NCBI RefSeq assembly: GCF_021532625.1 | Contig: NZ_JAKGAR010000002.1 | Coordinates: 186,001 to 250,000, forward strand | DNA: 64,000 nt | Direction of reading: 5' to 3' | DNA from: Octadecabacter algicola | GTDB taxonomy: Bacteria; Pseudomonadota; Alphaproteobacteria; Rhodobacterales; Rhodobacteraceae | Shown here: positions 8,656 to 16,209 of the stretch, piece by piece | How positions within the stretch are numbered: the stretch's first letter is position 1 | Layout: each line of letters begins with the position of its first letter | Notes under the pieces: model-generated | Seen by the model: the letters and a program-made list of their open reading frames with translations, nothing else | Database searches by the model: none | Told to the model about the DNA's origin: nothing | Position numbers and translations under genes: made by a program

Positions 8656-9975
8656 CTAACGCAGAATTGGAACTGATGGAGTTGCGTCTCGTTTCGCGTC
8701 TAGCGCTGGAGGTTTCGGCCCACCTGTTGCCCAATCCAAAAGCTCAACCGTGTGTACGATTGGCAGCTCGGTTCCTCCGCCGATCTGCATCATGCAGCCA
8801 ATGTTCCCTGCGGCGATGATGTCAGGGTTAACGGCCTCAAGCGTCTGCACTTTTCGGGCTTTCAGCTGCTTGGAAATCTCGGGTTGCATCAGATTGTAAG
8901 TTCCGGCCGATCCACAGCACAAATGGCTGTCTGCAGGCTCAGCTACTTTAAACCCAACACGGCGCAACAAATCTTTCGGAAAAGTTTTGATCTGCTGCCC
9001 GTGCTGGAGGGAACAGGCCGCATGATAGGCGACAGTCATATCTGGTGCACCGCTTTCGGGCAGGTCCAGCTTCATCAGGACCTCGGACACATCCATCGCA
9101 ATGTTCGCGACGGCCTGTGCCTCGTCGGCGATATCCGTTTCACGGAACATATGGCCGTAGTCCTTAACGGTTGTGCCGCAACCAGAAGTGTTAATTACAA
9201 TAGCGTCCAAACCGTCGCCCTGAATTTCACGGGTCCACGCTTTGATGTTCTTTGCTGCTGCTGCATGGCTCTCGTCTGCCTTGCCCATGTGGTGGGTCAG
9301 CGCACCGCAACAGCCTGCGCCCTCCGCAACAACAACCTCAGCGCCCATGCGCGTCAGGAGCCGAATGGTTGCGTCGTTGATATCTGTGTTGAGCGCCTTT
9401 TGTGCGCACCCCGTCATCAACGCCACACGCATCTTCTTTTGCGCACTCGGAAAGGTCTGCGGGTCATCATTGCGCGACACGGGGGGGATGGTCTTGGGCG
9501 CCATCTCTAGCATCGCGCGCAACCGCGCGTCCGGCATGAACCTTGCAAACGGACGCCCAATCTTGGCCCCAAGAAGCGCGACGCGGAACCGTGTTGGATA
9601 GGGTAAAATACGCGCCAAAATCCAACGCAATGCGCGATCACTCAGGGGCCGCTTGTAATTGTTTTCGATGTATTCGCGGGCATGATCGACGAGATGCATG
9701 TAGTGCACACCGCTGGGGCAAGTGCTCATGCAGGCAAGACAGGACAGACACCGATCAATGTGTTTTACGGTCTTTTCATCGGGCACACGCTCGTTTTCCA
9801 GCATGTCCTTGATCAGATAAATCCGACCACGCGGGCTGTCCAATTCGTCGCCCAAGACCTGATAGGTTGGACAGGTCGCAGTGCAGAACCCGCAATGGAC
9901 ACAAGATCGCAAAATCTCGTTCGCACGTGCGGTCCCTGCGTCTTTTAACTGCTCTTCAGTGAATGTGGTTTGCAT
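8656..9975 (-). CDS. glcF: glycolate oxidase iron-sulfur subunit
   Basis: A 439-residue protein that passes electrons from glycolate in the GlcDEF complex. Two ferredoxin-like cluster motifs are present near the N-terminus: CVHCGFCTATCP (about 25-36) and CLSCLACMSTCP (about 75-86). Two CCG-type domains follow (GCCGALTHH and LCCGSAGTYN). It is the last gene of the minus-strand glcD-glcE-orf-glcF run, with only three bases between it and the preceding small membrane gene. Confidence 0.96.
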   Translation of the reverse strand: MQTTFTEEQLKDAGTARANEILRSCVHCGFCTATCPTYQVLGDELDSPRGRIYLIKDMLENERVPDEKTVKHIDRCLSCLACMSTCPSGVHYMHLVDHAREYIENNYKRPLSDRALRWILARILPYPTRFRVALLGAKIGRPFARFMPDARLRAMLEMAPKTIPPVSRNDDPQTFPSAQKKMRVALMTGCAQKALNTDINDATIRLLTRMGAEVVVAEGAGCCGALTHHMGKADESHAAAAKNIKAWTREIQGDGLDAIVINTSGCGTTVKDYGHMFRETDIADEAQAVANIAMDVSEVLMKLDLPESGAPDMTVAYHAACSLQHGQQIKTFPKDLLRRVGFKVAEPADSHLCCGSAGTYNLMQPEISKQLKARKVQTLEAVNPDIIAAGNIGCMMQIGGGTELPIVHTVELLDWATGGPKPPALDAKRDATPSVPILR

Positions 9976-9978
9976 GGA

Positions 9979-10296
9979 TCAAGTTACTCCGAGCGAGATG
10001 AGATGGCCGTACGTCACAATAAACGTCGCGACCAATGCGGCCGACATTCGTGACCATGTGGACGTAGATGGACGCCAAAGCAAAACCGCGACCAACGCCA
10101 AAGCGCCAATCGCGACACCCGACATGACCGAACTGCCATAAATACGCAGAATTTCGGGCAGTTGCGGAGCCAAGAACAGAAAGGCCAAAGCGCCACAGGC
10201 TGCAGCCGCTGCTAGCCGCCAATCAAATAAAACAACTGCAACCGCTGAGGCGGAGATGCAGGGGATAAGGACAAAGGCTGTTGTCAGGCCGCTCAT
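9979..10296 (-). CDS. small membrane protein inside the glc cluster
   Basis: A 105-residue protein with about three or four hydrophobic segments and no charged globular domain. It starts within the glcE stop codon (four-base overlap) and ends three bases before glcF, so it is translated with the glycolate oxidase genes. I do not recognise the family. Its position suggests a role tied to the complex, such as membrane anchoring or transport, but that is inference from context only. Confidence 0.75.
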   Translation of the reverse strand: MSGLTTAFVLIPCISASAVAVVLFDWRLAAAAACGALAFLFLAPQLPEILRIYGSSVMSGVAIGALALVAVLLWRPSTSTWSRMSAALVATFIVTYGHLISLGVT

Positions 10297-11435
10297 ACCA
10301 TCAATCCAGGGTTCAGGATGCCACGGGGATCGAATTTAGCGCGGATACCATCTGACAATGCAGTGATGGTCGGGTTCTCGGGTTGGAACACTGGCACGGC
10401 TGCACGGGTTTCAATTGGTGCTTTGATCAGCGTCGCATGTGCGTTGATTTGCGCACAACTGTCTTGGATCGCCTGATGGGCGACAGCCGCGGCATCCCCT
10501 TGCGTCATCCCGAGCCACATCAATCCGCCACCCCAATCCAGCATAACGTCTAGGTTATGCTTGCTCGCGATTTCATGCCCCAGTGCAGGGGCCGCGCTGG
10601 GCTGTACGGACACGCGGGTAACGGCCTCATGGTCAGCAAAATTTGATACATTAGCAATGCCACGCCACAGCGTGCTGCTTGCATTATGGTCAACCTGATC
10701 CACATCGCCATGCGTGCTTAGAAGTGCCGTAAGCTGCTCTGCCCGATACCGCACCGAGGCCTCGAACCCTTCGATGCGAATGCAGGTCTGCCCTTTGACC
10801 TTGCTTGCTCCGGTCACCTCAAACGGGGACCCAAGTGCAGCAGACAACGCAGCAACGCTATCCTCAAGGGATAGGTCGTTCAGCACCAGCGTGGCCTCGG
10901 TCTCGGGCTTGGGTAGTACTTTCAACGAAACCTCGCTCAAAACGCCCAAAGTTCCATAGGATCCTGCTAACAGCTTCACCAAGTCATAGCCGGTGACGTT
11001 CTTCATCACGCGGCCACCGTTCTTGATCACGGTTCCAGCCCCATCGACAAAACGAACGCCCAACAGGTGATCGCGGCACGCACCAACAGCAATACGACGC
11101 GGCCCGCTGACATTTGCCGCGACCATGCCGCCAATCGTTGGCGTGCCCTGCGTGCCCAACAGCGCACGATGGTCCATCGGTTCAAACGCAAGCCGCTGGT
11201 TTTCTGCATCCAGCGCCGCCTCAATTTCTGAGACCGGCGTGCCTGCTTGCGCTACTAAGGTCAAAGCGCCCGGTTCATACAGCGTAATGCCAGACAGTGC
11301 CGCGGTGCTAAGTGCATCCCCAACAACCGGATTGCCAATGTCGCGCGTGCCACCGCCGGTGATCCGCAGCGGTCCCTTGGCCGAGCTAATCGCGTCGGCC
11401 AATTCGTTTTCTGTTTTCGGGGTCATAGACGCCAT
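10293..11435 (-). CDS. glcE: glycolate oxidase FAD-binding subunit
   Basis: A 380-residue FAD-linked subunit of glycolate dehydrogenase. The N-terminal FAD-binding PCMH-type domain shows ITGGGTRD near residue 25, GTPTIGGMVAANVSGPRR near 115 and GRVMKNVTGYDLVKLLAGSYGTLGV near 160. The short C-terminal domain ends in DPRGILNPG, which matches GlcE. It overlaps the small membrane gene by four bases and lies 58 bases after glcD. A second ATG three codons in (11426) is also usable. Confidence 0.95.
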   Translation of the reverse strand: MASMTPKTENELADAISSAKGPLRITGGGTRDIGNPVVGDALSTAALSGITLYEPGALTLVAQAGTPVSEIEAALDAENQRLAFEPMDHRALLGTQGTPTIGGMVAANVSGPRRIAVGACRDHLLGVRFVDGAGTVIKNGGRVMKNVTGYDLVKLLAGSYGTLGVLSEVSLKVLPKPETEATLVLNDLSLEDSVAALSAALGSPFEVTGASKVKGQTCIRIEGFEASVRYRAEQLTALLSTHGDVDQVDHNASSTLWRGIANVSNFADHEAVTRVSVQPSAAPALGHEIASKHNLDVMLDWGGGLMWLGMTQGDAAAVAHQAIQDSCAQINAHATLIKAPIETRAAVPVFQPENPTITALSDGIRAKFDPRGILNPGLMV

Positions 11436-11493
11436 GAGGTCAACTTCTTTTGTTCAGTAATTCGGCAGTTTAGCTAAGAGCGGGCAGGGTATG

Positions 11494-12933
11494 TTACTCA
11501 GCTGCAATCCGACGTGATTGCGACGACTGCAATGGAAACACTTTTGCAGGGTTCAACAGCCACATGGGGTCAAACACATCCTTCACGGCCATCTGTATTT
11601 CTAAATCCTGCGGTTCAAACTGGTGTGTCATCAGATCGCGTTTTTCGATGCCCACACCGTGTTCACCTGTCAAACATCCGCCAGCGTCCACACAGAGCTT
11701 TAAGATCTCCGCGCCCATCGCCTCGCACAGCTCGAGATCGCCTTCTTTGTTGGCATTATACAGGATCAGTGGGTGCATATTACCGTCACCTGCGTGGAAC
11801 ACATTGCCCACCTGAAGCCCGTACCGTTCGCTTAATTCACCAATACGGCGCAGCACCATCGGCAGTGACGAGACGGGGATCGTGCCGTCCAGACACATGT
11901 AATCTGCGATCTGCCCAACTGCACCAAACGCCGACTTACGCCCAAGCCAGATGCGGGCGGCTTCTTCTGCGGATTTCGCCTCGCGCAGTTCTACAGGGTC
12001 ATGTTTGCGCGCAATATCTAGGATCAACGCCAGCTGTTCGTCGATTTCCTCAGGGGCGCCTTCGACTTCAACGATTAAAAGCGCCTCGCAGTCGGGATAA
12101 CCAGCCTTGGCGTAATTGTCGGTGGTTTCAATGCACAAACGATCCATGAATTCGATCGCAACAGGCAAGACACCCGCCTTGATGATATCTGCGACACAGG
12201 CACCCGCAACTTCGTTGTCGTTAAACGCCATCAACACGGGCCGCGCCCCTTCGGGTTTGCGCAGGATGCGCAACGTGGCTTCCGTTACAACGCCAAGCTG
12301 CCCTTCGCTTCCGCAGATCAAACCCAATAGATCAAGACCAGCGGCATCTAAATGCGCGCCACCAATCTCAGTCACCGTGCCATCCATCAGCACCATTTTG
12401 ACGCCCATTAGATTGTTCGTTGTCACCCCGTATTTCAGGCAGTGCGCCCCGCCAGAATTCATCGCGATATTTCCGGCAATGGCACAGGCCAACTGGCTGG
12501 ACGGGTCGGGTGCATAGAAGAAATCCATCTCTTCTACGGCACCTGTAACGCTGAGGTTCGTGCGGCCTGATCCAACACGGATGTAACGGTCATCGTAATT
12601 TGTCTCGAGCACCGCATTCAACCGTGCGGTGCCAAGTATCACGCAATCCGCAGTCGGCAAGGCGCCGCCAGCCAAAGACGTGCCCGATCCGCGCGGAACC
12701 ACTGGTACACCCATCTCATGACAAGCCTTCAAGACCGCTGAAACCTCATCCGTGGTGGCAGGCAGCACCGCGCAAAGTGGCGGGCATTTATAGGCGGTCA
12801 AGGCATCGCACTCATACGCGCGCACTTGGGAATCCGAGTGGATCACCGCATCCTTGGGGAGAACTCTTTGTAATATTTCAACAATTTTTGCCTTTCGGGA
12901 CAGAATTGTTGGGTTTGGCTGTGGCATGTCCAT
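11494..12933 (-). CDS. glcD: glycolate oxidase subunit GlcD
   Basis: A 479-residue FAD-linked catalytic subunit that oxidises glycolate to glyoxylate. The start at 12933 has a strong GGAGGAG site, so the frame extension to 13350 is not used. Features are the PCMH FAD-binding domain (PRGSGTSLAGGA near residue 77; GNIAMNSGGAHCLKYG near 150) and a C-terminal domain ending GEHGVGIEKRD...DPMWLLNPAKVFP. It is the first gene of the glc operon and divergent from the DUF599 gene. Confidence 0.96.
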   Translation of the reverse strand: MDMPQPNPTILSRKAKIVEILQRVLPKDAVIHSDSQVRAYECDALTAYKCPPLCAVLPATTDEVSAVLKACHEMGVPVVPRGSGTSLAGGALPTADCVILGTARLNAVLETNYDDRYIRVGSGRTNLSVTGAVEEMDFFYAPDPSSQLACAIAGNIAMNSGGAHCLKYGVTTNNLMGVKMVLMDGTVTEIGGAHLDAAGLDLLGLICGSEGQLGVVTEATLRILRKPEGARPVLMAFNDNEVAGACVADIIKAGVLPVAIEFMDRLCIETTDNYAKAGYPDCEALLIVEVEGAPEEIDEQLALILDIARKHDPVELREAKSAEEAARIWLGRKSAFGAVGQIADYMCLDGTIPVSSLPMVLRRIGELSERYGLQVGNVFHAGDGNMHPLILYNANKEGDLELCEAMGAEILKLCVDAGGCLTGEHGVGIEKRDLMTHQFEPQDLEIQMAVKDVFDPMWLLNPAKVFPLQSSQSRRIAAE

Positions 12934-12947
12934 AGACGGCTCCTCCG

Positions 12948-12970
12948 ATTGGTAAAGAAATATAACCAAT
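12948..12970. promoter_or_regulatory. inverted repeat between glcD and the DUF599 gene
   Basis: ATTGGT (12948-12953) and ACCAAT (12965-12970) form a perfect 6-base inverted repeat with an 11-base spacer, just upstream of the glcD ribosome site. The arms resemble half-sites of FadR-type GntR regulators (TTGGT..ACCAA) such as GlcC or LldR. Those normally have a three-base gap, so this assignment is tentative. Confidence 0.35.
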
Positions 12971-13014
12971 TTATGCGCGTGTCTATCCCCCAGATTAGCC
13001 CTAGGGTGCGACAT

Positions 13015-13725
13015 ATGGATTTTGTAACTGACTTTGCCAGCCTGACATGGCTGGACGGCGGGTTTGTCACGCTGATGATTGTGGTCTGGCTCTGGCTTGG
13101 CTGGTGGATCGAACATCCTTCGGCCAGCCGACCTTCCGTGACAGTTCTCATGTCGGAATACCGCCGTGAATGGATGCGGGTGATGATTGATCGCCAGCCG
13201 CGTATCTTTGACGCGCAGATCATGGACAGCCTGCGCCAAGGAACGTCGTTTTTCGCCTCGACTTGCTTGCTTGCGGTCGGTGGTGTCTTGGCCCTGATCG
13301 GCAATGTGGACCCGCTGCGCGGTGTCGCAGAAGGCATCACAATGGCCCAAAGCCCCGCTGTGATCTGGCAGATCAAACTGGGGCTAGTGCTTTTGTTCCT
13401 CAGCAATGGCTTTCTGAAATTCGTGTGGTCCAATCGTGTCTTCGGATATTGCAGCGTCATGATGTCCGCAGTCCCCAACGATGTTGATGACCCGCGCACA
13501 CGCCCTATGGCCGCCAAAGCCGCTGAACTGAACATCCGCGCCGCGATGAATTTCAACCGGGGCCTACGGTCTATGTATTTCGCGCTTGGGTCTGTCGCTT
13601 GGATGGCTGGACCATGGCCCTTATTGGTAGCGATTGTCCTTGTGGCCTGGCTGGTCTGGAGCCGCGAATTCACTTCAATCCCGCGTGCCATTCTGCTGGA
13701 CGAACGCGGCTACCCGAAAACGTGA
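13015..13725 (+). CDS. DUF599 membrane protein
   Basis: A 236-residue integral membrane protein with about four hydrophobic segments (near residues 12-32, 77-97, 120-140 and 185-215). The sequence around MDSLRQGTSFFASTCLLAVGG and AAELNIRAAMNFNRGLR fits the DUF599 family, which has no assigned function. The ATG at 13015 is preferred over an upstream start at 12949, which would fall in the glcD promoter region. It is divergent from glcD and followed closely by a secreted protein gene. Confidence 0.8.
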   Translation: MDFVTDFASLTWLDGGFVTLMIVVWLWLGWWIEHPSASRPSVTVLMSEYRREWMRVMIDRQPRIFDAQIMDSLRQGTSFFASTCLLAVGGVLALIGNVDPLRGVAEGITMAQSPAVIWQIKLGLVLLFLSNGFLKFVWSNRVFGYCSVMMSAVPNDVDDPRTRPMAAKAAELNIRAAMNFNRGLRSMYFALGSVAWMAGPWPLLVAIVLVAWLVWSREFTSIPRAILLDERGYPKT

Positions 13726-13761
13726 TTTTGCAACGGTCTGGTGGGGCGCTATGCACGTCGC

Positions 13762-14100
13762 ATGAAACATGCACTTGCACTTGCACTTATTCTTTTCGCA
13801 GCCCCTGCTTTTGCAGATGCGCCCGTTTTTGAAAACGTCACCTATTCGAATGGTCGTTTTGACGTCACCCTGTCCCACCCAGATACGGGCTGGGACCATT
13901 ACGCTGACGGTTGGCGTGTAGAATTGGCGGACGGAACAGTTCTTGGCACCCGCGTATTGGCGCACCCGCACGTGAATGAGCAGCCCTTTACACGGTCCAG
14001 TTCTATTGCCGTTCATGATGGCGTGAACGAAGTGTTCATCCGCGCGTCTGACACATTGGAAGGTTGGGCCGAAGAGCGGCACCAAATGACCCTGCCTTAG
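13762..14100 (+). CDS. small secreted protein of unknown function
   Basis: A 112-residue protein with a clear signal peptide (MKHALALALILFAAPAFA, cleavage near residue 18), so a periplasmic location is expected. The mature part is rich in beta-prone and charged residues (GWDHYADGWRVELADGT) and has no cysteine. I recognise no domain by name. An alternative start lies seven codons upstream at 13741. Its stop overlaps the convergent gene below by four bases. Confidence 0.7.
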   Translation: MKHALALALILFAAPAFADAPVFENVTYSNGRFDVTLSHPDTGWDHYADGWRVELADGTVLGTRVLAHPHVNEQPFTRSSSIAVHDGVNEVFIRASDTLEGWAEERHQMTLP

Positions 14101-16169
14101 CGGCGACCCTCGCGCAGCCACGCCCCGATCACCAACAATCCTGCCAGCAGCAGCGCCAGCCAAGCTGGCAGCAATGGCGTCACGCTGACGTCTGCTGTTC
14201 GGTAGGCATCGCGAGGCGTCAAACCAATCCAACCCCGTCCAAAGGCAGGGCGTCCCGCGCGCACGTCACGTAGGGATGGCTGCCCGTCGGTCAGGGTCAT
14301 AATCCCGCCATTTGTGCCTGCCACCAAGTCAGCCAGAACATCGCCCGTCGCGATCGTTTGTTCAAATTCACGCGGCGCAGAGGGGCCAAGCGCGATGACG
14401 GTTTCGGTTTCGCTGTCGCGCAGGCGGTACAGACCGATTTCAGGGGCTTCCCACAGCAGCTCATAACGACCCGGTGAAACCTCATCCAAGGTCACGATGG
14501 TTTCGGTGCCGTCGGGATGGATGATCGTCACTTCACCGGCGGTGTCATTCAGTGTGCGGCGTATAATACGCATCGTGAGCCCGTTAGGTTCGGCCCACAG
14601 GGTCTCTTCCTCAAGTTCGGGTTCTTTCATCATCCAGTGGGCGAGGCGGCGCAGCAATTCAAGCTGCGGGCCGCCGCCCTCAAATCCACGATCCCAAAGC
14701 CATGAATGATCCGACGCAATCAACGCAACCCGTCCTTCTTCGACCCGTTCCAGCATCAACAACGGTTGCCCGTCGACCCCAGACATGACCACATCCGCGT
14801 CTGGGCTTGGTATGACTTCGATTTGGCGGAACCAACGGCCCCAAGCAGGTGTGCCGTCCTCGTTCGTTCCTGTCGCAAACGTCTCAAGCCCTTCGGTCAC
14901 AGGGTGACGCTGGCCAAGATCCGTGATCGCGGGCGTAAAGCCTTCTTCATAAACCCGCGCTGTCGGACCGCCGGGCAAAACATCCCCTAACGGCGAGCGA
15001 TAGATACTATCCGCTGAGGCATAATCCGGACCTGCAGACACCAGAACCGCGCCGCCATTTGTCACGTAGTCACGGATGCTTTCGATGTACGCAGACGGCA
15101 AAATCCCGCGCCGTTTGTAGCGGTCAAAAATGATCAGATCGAATTCTTCGATCTTTTCCAAGAACAACTCGCGCGTTGGAAAGGCAATCAGGCTTAGTTC
15201 GTTAACAGGTACGCCGTCTTGTTTTTCAGGTGGGCGCAGAATGGTGAAATGCACCAAATCCACGGAACTGTCGGATTTGAGCAGGTTGCGCCACGTGCGT
15301 TCGCCCGCATGGGGTTCGCCACTGACCAAAAGCACACGCAAACGGTCGCGCACGCCGTTGATCTGGATGACCGCTTCGTTGTTGCGGTCTGTCAGTTCGC
15401 CCTCGGCGACGGGTGTCGAAAATTGCATGACGTTCATGCCGCCATGGGGCAGATCAATCGGCAGTTCGATGTCTTCATTCACAGGGACTTGGAACGTCAA
15501 AGGGGCGTCACCATCAATCGCGATGCTTAGCTCAATAAGTTGCGTATCGGGCGCGGCGCCTTGATCTTCGACGCGTAGTGTCAGCGATACAGGTTCACCT
15601 AATATCGCAAAGGCTGGGGCATTGCGTACAACAAGGCGGCGGTCCCAATCATCGGGCTGACCTGTCAGCAATACATGCAGCGGTGCGGGCAGCGCGGCAG
15701 GGGCGGCGGGCATATCATGGGCGCGACCATCCGTGATCATCACCATGCCCGCGATCCGCGCGCGCGGTTCTTCGGCAAGGGCCTCAGAGAGAGCAGACAT
15801 CAACTCAGTGCCCGCATCCCCGTCACCATCGCTTAATGACACGACACGAAGTTCGGTATTCGCACGTCGTGACACGTCTGCCTGTAATTGCGCCAAGGCT
15901 TCGGCGGTTTGCTGTTCGCGTTCATCGATACGCTGGCTTGCGCTTTCGTCGATCACAGCGATCACGATGTCAGATAATTCTGCACGGTCTTCTTGTTGCA
16001 GCGACGGATTGGCGATTGCGCCAAGGATTACAATTGCGGCTAACGCACGCAGGCCCCAACCCACAAGGCGGCGCCAAATCGCGATTGCTAACCCGACAGC
16101 GGCCAAAACCGCCAACCCATAAAGCACCGCAGACGGTACAAGTGGATCAAGTATAACACTGCCAATCAT
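14097..16169 (-). CDS. membrane protein with glutamine-amidotransferase-like domain (MoxR cluster)
   Basis: A 690-residue protein. Two membrane segments lie at the N-terminus (about residues 15-55). A von Willebrand-like region follows (IVIAVIDESASQRI near 68; VMITDGRAH near 142), then a class I amidotransferase-like domain (VLLVSGEPHAGERTW near 283; GAVLVSAGPDY near 370). A last membrane segment is near 670. It is the final gene of the moxR-DUF58-DUF4159 run. Such proteins resemble Bat proteins in layout. No catalytic Cys is apparent in the amidotransferase-like domain. Confidence 0.75.
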   Translation of the reverse strand: MIGSVILDPLVPSAVLYGLAVLAAVGLAIAIWRRLVGWGLRALAAIVILGAIANPSLQQEDRAELSDIVIAVIDESASQRIDEREQQTAEALAQLQADVSRRANTELRVVSLSDGDGDAGTELMSALSEALAEEPRARIAGMVMITDGRAHDMPAAPAALPAPLHVLLTGQPDDWDRRLVVRNAPAFAILGEPVSLTLRVEDQGAAPDTQLIELSIAIDGDAPLTFQVPVNEDIELPIDLPHGGMNVMQFSTPVAEGELTDRNNEAVIQINGVRDRLRVLLVSGEPHAGERTWRNLLKSDSSVDLVHFTILRPPEKQDGVPVNELSLIAFPTRELFLEKIEEFDLIIFDRYKRRGILPSAYIESIRDYVTNGGAVLVSAGPDYASADSIYRSPLGDVLPGGPTARVYEEGFTPAITDLGQRHPVTEGLETFATGTNEDGTPAWGRWFRQIEVIPSPDADVVMSGVDGQPLLMLERVEEGRVALIASDHSWLWDRGFEGGGPQLELLRRLAHWMMKEPELEEETLWAEPNGLTMRIIRRTLNDTAGEVTIIHPDGTETIVTLDEVSPGRYELLWEAPEIGLYRLRDSETETVIALGPSAPREFEQTIATGDVLADLVAGTNGGIMTLTDGQPSLRDVRAGRPAFGRGWIGLTPRDAYRTADVSVTPLLPAWLALLLAGLLVIGAWLREGRR

Positions 16170-16209
16170 GCGCCGTTTCCTTGTCCGGTTTTGCTAAGGA
16201 GTTGCATCA

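Noticed and set aside
12934-13350. N-terminal extension of glcD to 13350
   Set aside because: GlcD from 12933 has the correct length and a strong ribosome site; the extension lies over the divergent DUF599 gene.
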